From Vibrio sp. SCSIO 43136 (lineage in GTDB: Bacteria; Pseudomonadota; Gammaproteobacteria; Enterobacterales; Vibrionaceae), in assembly GCF_023716565.1 (NCBI RefSeq), contig NZ_CP071848.1, positions 2,232,001 to 2,296,000 of the forward strand: a stretch of DNA of 64,000 nt. Direction: 5' to 3'. The notes beneath the pieces were generated by a model. That model worked only from the letters and a program-made list of their open reading frames with translations, was not told the origin of the DNA and did no database searches. The position numbers and the translations under genes are program-made. Every line of letters begins with the position of its first letter. Position 1 is the stretch's first letter. Positions 28,572-39,198 of this stretch are shown piece by piece.

Positions 28572-30236
28572 TTACTTTGCTTCGATCTTCGCCCAAGTAT
28601 CACGCAGACCAACTGTGCGGTTAAACACTAGCTTATCTGCTGAAGAGTCTTTGTTGTCTGCACAGAAGTAACCCGTACGCTCAAACTGGTAACCTTGCTC
28701 AGCAACGGCTTTTGTTAGTGATGGCTCAACCACCGCATTAGCCACTGTTAGTGACTCAGGGTTAATCACCGCTTTGAAGTCATCTTCCGCCGCTGGGTTT
28801 GGCACAGTGAACAGACGATCGTATAAACGAACTTCCGCAGGTACACCTTTCTCCGCAGATACCCAGTGGATAACACCTTTCACTTTACGACCATCTGCTG
28901 GGTTCTTACCTAGCGTGTCAGCGTCATAAGTGGCGTAGATGGTAGTTACATTGCCAGCTTCATCTTTCTCGATGCGCTCAGCCTTGATCACGTAAGCACC
29001 ACGTAGACGTACTTCTTTACCTAGTACAAGACGCTTGTACTTCTTATTGGCTTCTTCACGGAAGTCTTCCGCTTCAATGTAAAGCTCACGAGTGAACGGG
29101 ATTTCACGAGTACCCATTTCTGGTTTGTTCGGGTGGTTAGCCACCGTTAGGGTCTCTTCATCACCAAAGTTCTCGATAACCACTTTCACAGGGTCAAGAA
29201 CCGCCATTGCACGTGGTGCATTCTCGTTGAGATCATCACGAATGCAAGACTCCAGTGAACCGAACTCGATCATGTTGTCTTGCTTAGTCACACCTATACG
29301 CTTACAGAACTCACGCATAGAGGCAGGAGTAAAGCCACGACGACGCAGGCCAGAGATGGTTGGCATACGTGGATCATCCCAACCATTGACGAGATTTTCA
29401 GTCACAAGTTGGTTCAGCTTACGCTTAGACATCACAGTGTATTCAAGGTTTAGACGGCTGAATTCGTACTGACGAGGTTGGCAGTCAATAGTGATGTTAT
29501 CTAGCACCCAATCGTATAGACGACGGTTGTCTTGGAACTCAAGTGTACACAGCGAGTGTGTAATGCCTTCTAGCGCATCCGAAATACAGTGCGTGAAGTC
29601 GTACATTGGATAAATGCACCACTTGTCGCCAGTCTGGTGGTGAGTGGCAAAACGCACACGGTAAAGCACAGGATCGCGCAGTACCATAAACGACGAAGAC
29701 ATATCAATCTTCGCACGCAGACACGCAGTCCCTTCTTCAAAGCCACCGTCACGCATCTTTTCAAATAATGCTAGGTTCTCTTCAATCGAACGGTCACGGT
29801 ATGGGCTATGTTTGCCCGGTTGATTTAGCGTGCCACGGTATTCGCGGATCTGCTCAGGACTTAGCTCTTCAACGTACGCTAAGCCTTTGTTAATTAGTTC
29901 TACTGCATAGCCGTATAGCTTATCGAAGTAGTTAGATGAGTAACACACTTCACCATTCCATTCGAAGCCTAGCCATTGCACGTCGTTCTTAATTGACTCA
30001 ACGTATTCGATGTCTTCTTTTTCAGGGTTTGTATCGTCGAAACGTAAGTTACATTGACCCTGATAGTCCTGAGCAATACCGAAGTTTAAGCAGATGGATT
30101 TTGCGTGACCGATATGCAGGTAGCCGTTAGGCTCTGGTGGGAATCGAGTATGCACGCTGCTATGTTTGCCATCAGCCAAATCTTTATCAATGATTTGGCG
30201 AATAAAGTTTGATGGACGAGCTTCAGCTTCACTCAT
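28572..30236 (-). CDS. glnS: Glutaminyl-tRNA synthetase
   Basis: 554-residue class I synthetase that charges tRNA-Gln. The HIGH motif is in [13 protein letters not shown] (about 36-48) and the KMSKS-like loop is VMSKRKL near 270. Length equals E. coli GlnS (554). It stands alone: downstream lies the MITE-like repeat and then a terminator, upstream the terminator of nagE. Confidence 0.98.
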   Translation of the reverse strand: MSEAEARPSNFIRQIIDKDLADGKHSSVHTRFPPEPNGYLHIGHAKSICLNFGIAQDYQGQCNLRFDDTNPEKEDIEYVESIKNDVQWLGFEWNGEVCYSSNYFDKLYGYAVELINKGLAYVEELSPEQIREYRGTLNQPGKHSPYRDRSIEENLALFEKMRDGGFEEGTACLRAKIDMSSSFMVLRDPVLYRVRFATHHQTGDKWCIYPMYDFTHCISDALEGITHSLCTLEFQDNRRLYDWVLDNITIDCQPRQYEFSRLNLEYTVMSKRKLNQLVTENLVNGWDDPRMPTISGLRRRGFTPASMREFCKRIGVTKQDNMIEFGSLESCIRDDLNENAPRAMAVLDPVKVVIENFGDEETLTVANHPNKPEMGTREIPFTRELYIEAEDFREEANKKYKRLVLGKEVRLRGAYVIKAERIEKDEAGNVTTIYATYDADTLGKNPADGRKVKGVIHWVSAEKGVPAEVRLYDRLFTVPNPAAEDDFKAVINPESLTVANAVVEPSLTKAVAEQGYQFERTGYFCADNKDSSADKLVFNRTVGLRDTWAKIEAK

Positions 30237-30366
30237 CTAAACACCTCTATTGTTTCGTATTGTCAGAATATATAAGGGCTAATGATCCACAAATTTGCCC
30301 TCTGACACAACTGAATATCGCCCCTTATTTAGGTTTTTCTACTCGATATAGGTGTAAACCAACGAA

Positions 30367-30393
30367 AAATGCCTCCCAAGAGGGAGGCATTTA
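30367..30393. terminator. Terminator of nagE
   Basis: An 11-bp perfect stem (30367-30377/30382-30392) with a 4-base loop lies 27 bases past the nagE stop on the minus strand. The trailing tract is TTTCGTTGG, so it is short in T residues. Confidence 0.75.
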
Positions 30394-30419
30394 CAAATGA
30401 TAACTACTAATCAGTTTGA

Positions 30420-31988
30420 TTAAGGCAGTTTCACATCAGATAGGTCTTCACCTGGACCGATAGCTTTCATTTCGCCTGCAACGATTTCAGCTAGTGGACC
30501 AAGGATAACTTGAAGGTTGTTCTCACCTAGTTTAACCACACCTTTCGCACCTAGTTTCTTAAGTACTGCTTCATCAGCTAGTGAGCGATCTTTCAGTGTT
30601 AGACGTAGACGAGTGATACAAGCATCGATAGTGGTTAGGTTGTCATGGCCACCTAGTGCTTTTAGGTATTGACGAGCAAGGTCACCTTTAACTTCATCGC
30701 CAGCAGCGGTAGTTTCTTCGTCATCATCTTCACGACCTGGCGACTTCAGGTTGAAAGCGCGGATTGCGAATGTGAAAGTGAAGAAGTATAGCGCACCAAA
30801 TGCTAGGCCAATCAGTAGTAGAACCATTGGCTTAGTTGCTAGACCGAAGTTTAGTAGGAAGTCGATTAGACCTGCAGAGAAGCCGAAGCCGTGCAGAGTA
30901 CCAAACATGTTAGCTACTACTAGAGATAGACCCGTAAACACTGCGTGTAGAGCGTATAGTGCTGGAGCTAGGAATACGAACATGAATTCTAGCGGCTCAG
31001 TGATACCTGTTAGGAATGAACAGAATGCTACTGAGAATAGAGCGCCACCAACTTGACCACGTTTTTCAGCAGGTGCTGCTAGGTACATTGCAAGCGCTGC
31101 ACCTGGTAGACCAAACATCATTACAGGGAAGAAGCCGTTCATGAATACACCAGCGCTCTTATCGCCGCCGAAGAAGCGGTGTAGGTCACCAGATTTCACA
31201 GTTTCAGTTACGCTTTCAACTGTTGCAGTGATTTCAGGTGTTACAGAGTTAGCAAAGTTGAACGTGTGCTCTTGACCAGCGACTAGAGTTTTAGCTAGTT
31301 CTGGGTCAACACAAAGTTGCTTGATTGCTGGTAGAGCTTCACCTGCGGCACTTGCGCCAGCAACGATGATCTCTTGACAAGTACCCATACCGAACCAGAA
31401 GTAAGAGTTCAATACGTGGTGCAGACCAACAGGGATAAGCGCACGGTTAAGAGTACCGTAAACAAATTGACCGATTGCGCCAGATGTTGATACAGCGTGT
31501 GCTAGTGCGTCTAGGCCGCCTTGAATTGAAGGCCAAACCACACCAGAGATCGCACCTGCTACAAGAGCAAACAGACCCGCCATGATAGGCACAAGTCGCT
31601 TACCAGAGAAGAATGCTAGCCATTCAGGCAGACGCGTCGCATGGAATGCATTGTAACAGTGACCTGCGATGATACCTGCGAAGATACCGCCGAAGAAAGA
31701 CATGTTAACTGAAGCATCGATTGTTGTTGCTGTTGCTGTTAGTACAAAGTACGCCACAGCACCGGCTAGGCCTGCTGCACCAGAACCGTCTTTTGCAAGA
31801 CCGATTGCGATACCTAGACCAAATAGTAATGGCAGGTTACCGAAGATTGCCCCACCAGCTTGCGCCATGAAAGGGATGTCCAACAGGTCGCCTTGACCTA
31901 AACGTAGTAGAAGCGCCGCAACTGGAAGCGTTGCGATAGGTAGCATAAGCGCTTTACCTAGCTTCTGTGCATATCCGAGAATGTTCAC
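30420..31988 (-). CDS. nagE: PTS N-acetylglucosamine transporter subunit IIBC (no IIA domain)
   Basis: 522 residues that import and phosphorylate GlcNAc. The N-terminal IIC membrane domain (about 1-390, many helices, with GLPGAALAMYLAAP and TGITEPLEFMF) is followed by a linker and a IIB domain whose phosphorylated Cys is in TIDACITRLRL. The E. coli protein continues with a IIA domain of about 160 residues that is absent here, so IIA must come from another protein. The start is GTG after the SD AGGGGGAA. It is divergent from nagAC across a 563-bp control region. Confidence 0.96.
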   Translation of the reverse strand: MNILGYAQKLGKALMLPIATLPVAALLLRLGQGDLLDIPFMAQAGGAIFGNLPLLFGLGIAIGLAKDGSGAAGLAGAVAYFVLTATATTIDASVNMSFFGGIFAGIIAGHCYNAFHATRLPEWLAFFSGKRLVPIMAGLFALVAGAISGVVWPSIQGGLDALAHAVSTSGAIGQFVYGTLNRALIPVGLHHVLNSYFWFGMGTCQEIIVAGASAAGEALPAIKQLCVDPELAKTLVAGQEHTFNFANSVTPEITATVESVTETVKSGDLHRFFGGDKSAGVFMNGFFPVMMFGLPGAALAMYLAAPAEKRGQVGGALFSVAFCSFLTGITEPLEFMFVFLAPALYALHAVFTGLSLVVANMFGTLHGFGFSAGLIDFLLNFGLATKPMVLLLIGLAFGALYFFTFTFAIRAFNLKSPGREDDDEETTAAGDEVKGDLARQYLKALGGHDNLTTIDACITRLRLTLKDRSLADEAVLKKLGAKGVVKLGENNLQVILGPLAEIVAGEMKAIGPGEDLSDVKLP

Positions 31989-32551
31989 CTTTAGTTCCCC
32001 CTATAGGATTTTATATTAGACTTATAATTGACCACTTAATTCGGTCATTCAATTTAGTCAGGTTCAGTTTATGACATTAATTTTGCCCCGCAAATTAAAA
32101 CCGTTTCATTTGTGATCACAATCACCAGATTTAGGGGTAAAACAGGGTTTTTGCTAGCCAGATCATAAAACTTATTTTACAATTCGAAAAAATGGCAATT
32201 GAGCAATAAAGTGAACCCATACACCTGATCGATTTCTAATCGAAAGTAAAACCAGTCATTTATCGTTTGCTGAAAGCAGTGATAGCCACCAAACGATACT
32301 AAAAGCTGCTTTTTCAAGGTATTCAAGGGAGCAATCGCACTTTTGCTCACTCCAGACACCAAAGAAGAAACGATAAAAACTAGTGCTTATAGCCCAAACT
32401 AGTGATTATTAATGTAGACGAAGAAAGCAAAAAGCCTGCTTAAAGTTTATGCAAAAAATAAACAACTGGAGTGAGTGTTATGACCCTATTTTTAATTTTT
32501 CGCACCTAAGCTGCGGGAGCTAACAAAGATTTTTGAGTAAGGAACAAAACG
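31989..32551. promoter_or_regulatory. nagE/nagA divergent control region with CRP and NagC-like sites
   Basis: This 563-bp stretch has no credible gene. At 32111-32126, TGTGA-N6-TCACC is a near-perfect CRP site. At 32077-32098, TTAATTT-N8-AAATTAA is a strong inverted repeat of the NagC operator type. At 32172-32193 a second imperfect ATTTT/AAAA repeat of similar look occurs. Two spaced NagC sites with CRP between would fit the DNA-looping control known for E. coli nagE-nagB. A GTTTAT/ATAAAC repeat lies near 32446-32463. Confidence 0.6.
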
Positions 32552-33688
32552 ATGTATGCGCTAACAAACTGTAAAGTCTTCACTGGTAGTGACGTGCTAA
32601 CTAATCATGCGGTTGTTATCAACGGTGAACACATCGATACTGTCTGCCCAATTGAAGAACTTGATGCGTCAATTGAGCAACTGGATCTGCAAGGAGCAAA
32701 CCTCAGCCCAGGCTTTATTGACCTACAGCTGAATGGCTGTGGCGGCGTAATGTTTAATGATGACATTACTCCAAATGCAATCGAGATTATGCACCAAGCC
32801 AACCTAAAGTCTGGCTGTACCAGCTTCTTGCCAACGCTTATCACCTCTTCTGATGAAAATATGCGTGATGCGATTGTGGCGGCACGTGAGTATCAATCGA
32901 AAACGGGTAACCAATCACTAGGTCTGCATTTAGAAGGCCCATACCTTAACGTAATGAAAAAAGGTATTCACAGCGTTGATTACATTCGTCGCTCAGACAG
33001 CGACATGGTCGATTTCATCTGTGACAACGCCGACGTTGTAACTAAGGTCACTTTAGCTCCAGAGCAAAATAACCCAGAACATATCGAAAAGCTGAAAAAT
33101 GCAGGCATCGTAGTCGCTATTGGTCACACCAACGCCACTTATGCTGAAGCTCGTAAAGGCTTTGCTGCAGGTATTAGCTTTGCAACACACCTATTTAATG
33201 CGATGACGCCAATGGCGGGTCGTGAGCCAGGCGTTGTTGGTGCAATTTACGATACGCCAGATGTCTATGCAGGTGTGATTGCAGACGGCTTCCATGTTGA
33301 CTACGCAAACATCCGAATCGCCCATAAAATCAAGGGTGAGAAGCTTGTTTTAGTGACTGATGCCACAGCTCCAGCAGGTGCTGAGATGGATTACTTTATT
33401 TTTGTCGGCAAGAAAGTATATTACCGAGATGGAAAGTGTGTTGATGAAAACGGCACACTAGGCGGCTCAGCTCTGACAATGATCGAAGCAGTTCAGAACA
33501 CAGTTGAGCACGTTGGTATCGCATTGGACGAAGCTCTACGTATGGCTACCTTGTACCCTGCCCGTGCTATCGGTGTAGACAACAAGCTTGGCTTAGTTAA
33601 AAAAGGCATGGTGGCTAACCTTGCTGTATTTGACCGTGACTTCAATGTCCATGCGACAGTAGTTAACGGCAAATACGAGCAAAACTAA
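32552..33688 (+). CDS. nagA: N-acetylglucosamine-6-phosphate deacetylase
   Basis: 378-residue amidohydrolase that removes acetate from GlcNAc-6-phosphate. Motifs are [10 protein letters not shown] (metal-binding Glu), [16 protein letters not shown] and the catalytic Asp in LVTDAT. The N-terminal small beta domain is typical. nagC follows after two bases, giving a nagA-nagC operon; nagB is not next to it, unlike in E. coli. Confidence 0.97.
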   Translation: MYALTNCKVFTGSDVLTNHAVVINGEHIDTVCPIEELDASIEQLDLQGANLSPGFIDLQLNGCGGVMFNDDITPNAIEIMHQANLKSGCTSFLPTLITSSDENMRDAIVAAREYQSKTGNQSLGLHLEGPYLNVMKKGIHSVDYIRRSDSDMVDFICDNADVVTKVTLAPEQNNPEHIEKLKNAGIVVAIGHTNATYAEARKGFAAGISFATHLFNAMTPMAGREPGVVGAIYDTPDVYAGVIADGFHVDYANIRIAHKIKGEKLVLVTDATAPAGAEMDYFIFVGKKVYYRDGKCVDENGTLGGSALTMIEAVQNTVEHVGIALDEALRMATLYPARAIGVDNKLGLVKKGMVANLAVFDRDFNVHATVVNGKYEQN

Positions 33689-33690
33689 GC

Positions 33691-34905
33691 ATGAATGGCG
33701 GACAAATCGGTAACGTAGACTTAGTCAAACAACTAAACAGTGCAGCGGTATACCGCTTAATCGACCAGCAGGGACCAATCTCCCGAATTCAGGTCGCCGA
33801 TGTAAGTCAACTCGCTCCGGCCAGTGTGACTAAAATTACCCGCCAACTTTTAGAGAGAGGCCTCATCAAAGAAGTCGCTCAACAAGCATCCACCGGTGGT
33901 CGTCGAGCTATCTCGTTGACCACCGAAGTTGATCCATTTCACTCAGTTGCCGTTCGAATCGAGCGCCACGGTCTCTACTTTAGCCTTTACAATCTAGGTG
34001 GCCGCGAACTGCACAACTTACACACGGATTTCACCTACACTAACCAAAATGACCTCATTGATGGTTTGATCATCCATACGCAAAAATTCATCGAGAGCTG
34101 CAAACACAGTATCGACCAGCTGATCGCTATTGGTGTTTCTTTGCCAGGGCTTGTGAACCCAGAGTCTGGCGTGGTGGAATACATGCCAAATACTGACATC
34201 GACAAGCTGGCATTAGGCGAAATGGTCAGTGAAGCTTTCAATGTAGAGTGTTTTGTTGGCAACGACGTGCGAGGCATGGCGCTCGCTGAACACTACTTTG
34301 GCGCTAGCCAAGACTGCCAGGATTCAATCTTAGTCAGCGTTCACAACGGTACAGGTTCAGGCATCATCGTTAATGGGCAAGTCTTTTTGGGCTTTAACCG
34401 TAACGTGGGTGAGATCGGTCATATCCAGATCGATCCGCTGGGAGATAAGTGTCAGTGTGGAAACTTTGGCTGTCTTGAAACCGTGGCATCAAACCCTGCA
34501 ATTTTGGCTCGAGTTAACTCTCGTCTTAAGCAAGGTCACCAATCTAGCCTGGCTAGCTTGTCAAATGTCACTATTCAAGATGTGTGTCATCATGCGTTAA
34601 ATGGTGATGAGTTGGCAAAACAAAGCTTAGTTAAAGTGGGCGACCAGCTGGGTAAAGCGATTGCGATTACCATTAACTTATTTAATCCGCAGAAAATCGT
34701 GATTGCAGGCGACATTACCGCAGCGCAAGAAATCGTATTTCCTGCTATACAGCGCAACGTAGAAAGCCAGTCTTTGACTACTTTCCATACTGGGCTACCG
34801 ATTGTGGCATCCGAGCTTGGCTCTCAACCGGCCATGGGCGCATTCGCCATGATCAAACGTGCGATGCTTAACGGTGTTCTGTTACAAAAATTACTTGAAG
34901 AATAG
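33691..34905 (+). CDS. nagC: ROK-family repressor NagC
   Basis: 404-residue repressor of the amino-sugar regulon, released by GlcNAc-6-phosphate. The winged HTH lies at about residues 20-75 (ISRIQVADVSQLAPASVTKI, then a Gly-rich wing at STGGRRA). The ROK sugar-binding domain has VHNGTGSGIIV and the zinc motif CQCGNFGCLE. It is in an operon with nagA and likely acts on the operators upstream of nagE/nagA, so it is autoregulated. Confidence 0.96.
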   Translation: MNGGQIGNVDLVKQLNSAAVYRLIDQQGPISRIQVADVSQLAPASVTKITRQLLERGLIKEVAQQASTGGRRAISLTTEVDPFHSVAVRIERHGLYFSLYNLGGRELHNLHTDFTYTNQNDLIDGLIIHTQKFIESCKHSIDQLIAIGVSLPGLVNPESGVVEYMPNTDIDKLALGEMVSEAFNVECFVGNDVRGMALAEHYFGASQDCQDSILVSVHNGTGSGIIVNGQVFLGFNRNVGEIGHIQIDPLGDKCQCGNFGCLETVASNPAILARVNSRLKQGHQSSLASLSNVTIQDVCHHALNGDELAKQSLVKVGDQLGKAIAITINLFNPQKIVIAGDITAAQEIVFPAIQRNVESQSLTTFHTGLPIVASELGSQPAMGAFAMIKRAMLNGVLLQKLLEE

Positions 34906-34927
34906 TAGTTTAATCGCTTCAATAAAC

Positions 34928-34951
34928 GGGTCGCATATGCGACCCTTTTTA
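34928..34951 (+). terminator. Terminator of nagA-nagC
   Basis: A perfect 18-base palindrome (34928-34945) is followed by a T6 run. Confidence 0.85.
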
Positions 34952-34978
34952 TTATACAAAAAACAACAAGCTCAACTT

Positions 34979-36565
34979 ATGGAACTAATACTGATCTCTG
35001 TCGCCTTTTTGGCAGGCTTCGTTGCACTTAAATGCAACCTCCCGCCACTTGTCGGCTTTTTGCTGGCAGGATTTGGCCTAAATTTTTACGGCTTTGAGTC
35101 CAACGACACTTTAGTCACCCTCTCAGACCTTGGTGTGACCCTATTGCTATTCACCATTGGTTTGAAGCTTGATATCAAGACTCTACTGTCTAAGGATATC
35201 TGGGCGGGCGCCACCATTCACAACGTTATTTCGACAGCCATTTTTACCGGAGCCCTGTTCTGCCTAAAATCTCTTGGGCTTGGTATGCTCGCTGACATGG
35301 CATTGTCACAACTGGTGCTGTTTGGCTTCGCCCTATCGTTTTCAAGCACAGTATTTGCCGTTAAGAGCTTACAAGAGAAAGGCGACATGAACGCCACCTA
35401 TGGCACACTCGCCATTGGTATCTTGGTCATGCAGGACATCTTCGCCGTTATTTTCCTTACAGCTTCAACGGGTAAGCTACCAGAATGGTACGCCATTGCC
35501 CTATTTGCTTTGCCATTTATCCGCCCTCTTTTCTACAAATTATTGGATATGGTTGGCCACGGCGAGATGTTAGTCCTAGCAGGCATTTTCTTTGCTCTGG
35601 TCATCGGTGCGGGTCTTTTTGAATTAGTGGGCATGAAACCTGATCTAGGCGCTCTGATCCTCGGTATGCTGCTCGCAGGCCACAAAAAAGCATCGGAGCT
35701 ATCGAAATCTCTTTTTAATCTAAAAGAGTTATTCCTAGTCTGCTTTTTCTTGAATATCGGCTTAGCTGAGCAACCTTCGATGTCTGGCTTTATGATGGCG
35801 CTGCTGTTGATGCTACTACTGCCGCTTAAAGGCTTGCTTTACTTCCTGATCATCCATCAATTTAAGTTTCGCGTTCGTACCTCACTGCTCGCCTCGTTGG
35901 CTCTATTTAACTACAGCGAATTTGGCCTCATTGTCGGTGGCCTTGCCTACTCCATGGGCTGGCTTGAAGGAGATATTCTGGTGTCGATCGCCATTGCAGT
36001 ATCGATCTCCTTTATCGTTGCTGCACCTTTGAATCGCATGGCGCACTCGATTTACCGTCGAACGTCACGTTGGCTCAAAGAAGCAGCAGCGGAATCGCTC
36101 AACCGCAAAGACCAGTTGATTGACCCTGGCAGCGCTCAAGTGTTGATATTGGGCATGGGCCGTATCGGCACTGGCGCTTACGATGAGCTCGTCATGCGCT
36201 ATGGAAAAATCTGCCTCGGGGTTGAAGTCAAAGCAGAAGCGGCGAAAGGTCAGCAGAGTGAAGGGCGTAACGTCATCGAAGGCGATGCAACTGACCCAGA
36301 CTTTTGGGAACGAATCCTCGATACGGCCAATGTAAAGCTCGTGCTCCTAGCGATGCCTCACCATTTAGGGAATCAATTGGCACTTGAACAGTTACAAAAG
36401 AAGCAGTTCAAGGGGCAAGTCGCAGCCATTGCAGAGTATAACGATCAGTTAGACGAGTTGAACCAACTGGGTATTGATGCTGCGTTTAACATCTACAACG
36501 AGGCTGGAAGTGGTTTTGCTCGGCATGTTGTTGAGCAGCTTAATCCCAATTTCCAAAGCCGATAA
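34979..36565 (+). CDS. CPA2 cation:proton antiporter with TrkA-N domain (Kef/YbaL type)
   Basis: 528 residues starting at ATG 34979; the in-frame extension upstream overlaps nagC and the terminator and is rejected. The first about 380 residues form a 12-helix Na+/H+ exchanger domain (GFLLAGFGLNFYGFES, TIGLKLDIKTLL, GILVMQDIFAV with the conserved QD). The C-terminal part is a Rossmann TrkA-N domain (VLILGMGRIGTGAYDEL, VIEGDATDPDFWE) that binds a nucleotide and may gate transport. Likely K+ or Na+ efflux coupled to H+; the ion cannot be read from sequence. Single gene. Confidence 0.9.
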   Translation: MELILISVAFLAGFVALKCNLPPLVGFLLAGFGLNFYGFESNDTLVTLSDLGVTLLLFTIGLKLDIKTLLSKDIWAGATIHNVISTAIFTGALFCLKSLGLGMLADMALSQLVLFGFALSFSSTVFAVKSLQEKGDMNATYGTLAIGILVMQDIFAVIFLTASTGKLPEWYAIALFALPFIRPLFYKLLDMVGHGEMLVLAGIFFALVIGAGLFELVGMKPDLGALILGMLLAGHKKASELSKSLFNLKELFLVCFFLNIGLAEQPSMSGFMMALLLMLLLPLKGLLYFLIIHQFKFRVRTSLLASLALFNYSEFGLIVGGLAYSMGWLEGDILVSIAIAVSISFIVAAPLNRMAHSIYRRTSRWLKEAAAESLNRKDQLIDPGSAQVLILGMGRIGTGAYDELVMRYGKICLGVEVKAEAAKGQQSEGRNVIEGDATDPDFWERILDTANVKLVLLAMPHHLGNQLALEQLQKKQFKGQVAAIAEYNDQLDELNQLGIDAAFNIYNEAGSGFARHVVEQLNPNFQSR

Positions 36566-36573
36566 TCGCTTAT

Positions 36574-36605
36574 TATGGCCAGCTTTTTTGCTGGCCATTT
36601 TTTAC
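36574..36605 (+). terminator. Terminator of the CPA2 antiporter gene
   Basis: A 9-bp perfect stem (36575-36583/36590-36598) with a T6 loop is followed by T5. Confidence 0.9.
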
Positions 36606-36805
36606 AAATCTTCCTTTCCCCTACAAAAAAGCGTCTAATTTTTACCCGAACCTAGATTTTATTCATCAGTTTAGCTATTTGATTAAATATTTTCTATTCA
36701 ATCGTTATTTTTGCTATTCATTTCATTCTTAGCTGTTGCATTTTTTAATCAAAATGGCAGATTGAGTACATCAAAATAAAAATGGATTTAATCGAGAGGT
36801 AGTGT

Positions 36806-38470
36806 ATGTGTTCCGTATTTGGCATTTTGGATATAAAAAGTGACGCAGCAGCGCTGCGACCAGTGGCATTAGAAATGTCCAAAAAGCTGCGCCATCGTGG
36901 CCCGGACTGGTCTGGTATCTATGCGTCTGACAAAGCAATTCTTGCTCACGAGCGTTTGGCTATCGTTGGCCTCAATAGCGGAGCACAACCACTATACAGC
37001 CCTGACCGCAAGCTCATCCTGGCGGTAAACGGCGAGATCTACAACCACAAAGAGATCCGTGCTCGTTACGAAGGCAAATACGAATTCCAAACAGACTCTG
37101 ATTGTGAAGTTATTCTAGCGCTATACCAAGACATGGGCGCAGACCTTCTTGAAGAGCTAAACGGTATCTTTGCCTTTGTTCTATACGATGAAGAGAAAGA
37201 TGAGTACCTAGTCGGTCGTGACCACATTGGCATCATCCCTCTTTACCAAGGCTACGATGAACACGGTAACTACTTTGTTGCCTCTGAAATGAAAGCACTT
37301 GTGCCTGTGTGTCGCACCGTGAGTGAGTTCCCTCCTGGTTGCTCTTACGGCAGTGCTGATGAAGAACCACAACGCTATTACGTTCGTGACTGGAACGAGT
37401 ATGCAGCAGTACAAGGCAACACCACCAGCAAAGAAGAGCTAACCCAAGCACTAGAAGACGCAGTAAAACGCCAGCTGATGACTGACGTACCTTACGGTGT
37501 ACTACTTTCTGGCGGTCTAGATTCATCCATCACGTCAGCTGTGGCTAAACGTTTTGCTGCAATGCGTGTTGAAGACGACAGCCAAACCGAAGCTTGGTGG
37601 CCACAACTTCACTCGTTCGCTGTGGGTCTAGAAGGAGCTCCAGATCTTAAGGCTGCTCGTGAAGTAGCGGATCAAATTGGTACTGTTCACCACGAGATGA
37701 CTTACACCATTCAGGAAGGTCTAGATGCAATTCGTGATGTTATCTACCACATCGAGACCTATGACGTAACGACAATTCGTGCTTCTACCCCGATGTACCT
37801 AATGGGTCGTAAGATCAAAGCAATGGGCATCAAGATGGTACTTTCTGGTGAGGGTGCTGATGAAATCTTCGGCGGCTACCTGTACTTCCACAAAGCACCT
37901 AACGCAAAAGAGTTCCACGAAGAAACAGTTCGTAAGCTGCTTGCACTCAACATGTTTGACTGTGCTCGTGCAAACAAATCTCTTGCGGCTTGGGGTGTTG
38001 AAGGCCGAGTTCCATTCCTTGATAAAGAGTTCATCGACGTTGCAATGCGTCTAAACCCTGAAGATAAGATGTGTGGCAACGGTAAGATGGAAAAACACAT
38101 CCTACGCGAATGTTTTGAGCACTACTTACCTGAATCTATTGCTTGGCGTCAGAAAGAACAATTCTCAGATGGTGTTGGCTACAGCTGGATTGACACGCTA
38201 AAAGAAGTTGCAGAAGCAAAAGTTACTGATCAGCAGCTAGAGACGGCGAAATTCCGTTTCCCTTACAACACGCCGACAACTAAAGAAGGTTACGCTTACC
38301 GTGAGATCTTTGAAGAGCTGTTCCCACTAGAGTCTGCGGCAGAATGTGTCCCAGGTGGTCCTTCAGTGGCTTGTTCGTCAGCAAAAGCTATTGAGTGGGA
38401 TGAGTCATTCCAAAACTGTGTTGACCCATCAGGTCGCGCCGTTCAAGCGGTTCACAACGACGCTTACTAA
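36806..38470 (+). CDS. asnB: Asparagine synthase B (glutamine-hydrolysing)
   Basis: 554 residues that make asparagine from aspartate, ATP and glutamine. Cys2, directly after the initiator Met, is the glutaminase nucleophile (MCSVFGI). LRHRGPDWSG and VNGEIYNH are glutaminase blocks. The synthetase domain has the PP-loop LLSGGLDSS near residue 232 and SGEGADEIFGGY. Length matches E. coli AsnB (554). Monocistronic, preceded by a 240-bp AT-rich region in which I see no clear operator. Confidence 0.97.
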   Translation: MCSVFGILDIKSDAAALRPVALEMSKKLRHRGPDWSGIYASDKAILAHERLAIVGLNSGAQPLYSPDRKLILAVNGEIYNHKEIRARYEGKYEFQTDSDCEVILALYQDMGADLLEELNGIFAFVLYDEEKDEYLVGRDHIGIIPLYQGYDEHGNYFVASEMKALVPVCRTVSEFPPGCSYGSADEEPQRYYVRDWNEYAAVQGNTTSKEELTQALEDAVKRQLMTDVPYGVLLSGGLDSSITSAVAKRFAAMRVEDDSQTEAWWPQLHSFAVGLEGAPDLKAAREVADQIGTVHHEMTYTIQEGLDAIRDVIYHIETYDVTTIRASTPMYLMGRKIKAMGIKMVLSGEGADEIFGGYLYFHKAPNAKEFHEETVRKLLALNMFDCARANKSLAAWGVEGRVPFLDKEFIDVAMRLNPEDKMCGNGKMEKHILRECFEHYLPESIAWRQKEQFSDGVGYSWIDTLKEVAEAKVTDQQLETAKFRFPYNTPTTKEGYAYREIFEELFPLESAAECVPGGPSVACSSAKAIEWDESFQNCVDPSGRAVQAVHNDAY

Positions 38471-38486
38471 GCGCCTACCTCAAAAT

Positions 38487-38515
38487 GAAAAGGGACACTT
38501 TATGTGTCCCTTTTG
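38487..38515. terminator. Terminator between asnB and rfaH
   Basis: An 11-bp perfect stem (38488-38498/38504-38514) with A4 and T4 arms between converging genes. Confidence 0.85.
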
Positions 38516-38552
38516 CTATCTGGAATACTAAGGAATGTAACCTTTAGACTCG

Positions 38553-39047
38553 TTAAAACTGTATATCTGAATTATCTACACTGACTTTAACGGGTTTGTT
38601 GAGCAGCTCAATCAGTAGGAATGAGCGCTTGTCACCATCTGGCTCTTGGTAAATAGCGGTGATGCCCGCAAATTGACCTTCGAGTACTTCAATTTTCTCA
38701 CCTGACCTAGGTGTTTCTGAATGCACCACTTCTTGCTCGCTTTGCTCCAATTGGCGTAGAGAATAAATCAAATCCCCTTCCACTTCTTTAGGGTGAGCAC
38801 CAAGACGAACAAAATCGACGACACCTCGTGTTGAACGAATCGTCGTGAATGTCGGACCCACTTCATAGTCAAAACGAACAAATATGTAACTTGGAAACAG
38901 AGGTTCTCTCACCAACTGTTTCTTTTTACGCAAGATTTTTTCAACTTCGATTTCGGGGTAAAAACACTCGACACCTTGGTTCTCCAAATGTGCCTTAGCC
39001 CTAGCCTGTTCACCTCGTTTGCAGTACAACAAATACCAACTTTTCAT
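38553..39047 (-). CDS. rfaH: Transcription antitermination protein RfaH
   Basis: 164-residue NusG paralogue that loads on RNA polymerase at ops sites and lets it read long surface-polysaccharide operons. The N-terminal NGN domain (KSWYLLYCKRGEQARA, PLFPSYIFVRF) and the shorter C-terminal KOW domain (GEKIEVLEGQFAGITAIY) are as in E. coli RfaH (162). No ops element was noticed in this window. It is divergent from the peptide transporter gene across 303 bp. Confidence 0.93.
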   Translation of the reverse strand: MKSWYLLYCKRGEQARAKAHLENQGVECFYPEIEVEKILRKKKQLVREPLFPSYIFVRFDYEVGPTFTTIRSTRGVVDFVRLGAHPKEVEGDLIYSLRQLEQSEQEVVHSETPRSGEKIEVLEGQFAGITAIYQEPDGDKRSFLLIELLNKPVKVSVDNSDIQF

Positions 39048-39130
39048 GGTTATAAACTACCTTGTTTTTTCCCACATCCTAGCATTTTCATCAAAAGGTG
39101 AAAATGCAATAATGCAACCTGTGATTCCAC

Positions 39131-39160
39131 TTGCTCATGGGCTTTTCTCAGGAGTATAGT
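39131..39160 (+). promoter_or_regulatory. Putative sigma70 promoter for the peptide transporter leader
   Basis: TTGCTC (39131-39136) and TATAGT (39155-39160) are separated by 18 bases. A 7-bp inverted repeat, GTGCAGT-N7-ACTGCAC (39161-39181), covers the expected start site and could be an operator. Confidence 0.4.
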
Positions 39161-39198
39161 GTGCAGTTGCAAACACTGCACGACATCAAACATTGCTT

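Noticed and set aside
32177..32362. 61-codon minus-strand frame in the nagE-nagA gap
   Set aside because: No good SD or recognised motif, and it overlaps a NagC-like site. It looks like chance.
34859..34978. 40-residue N-terminal extension of the CPA2 antiporter
   Set aside because: It overlaps the end of nagC and the nagC terminator; the Met at 34979 starts a proper membrane helix.
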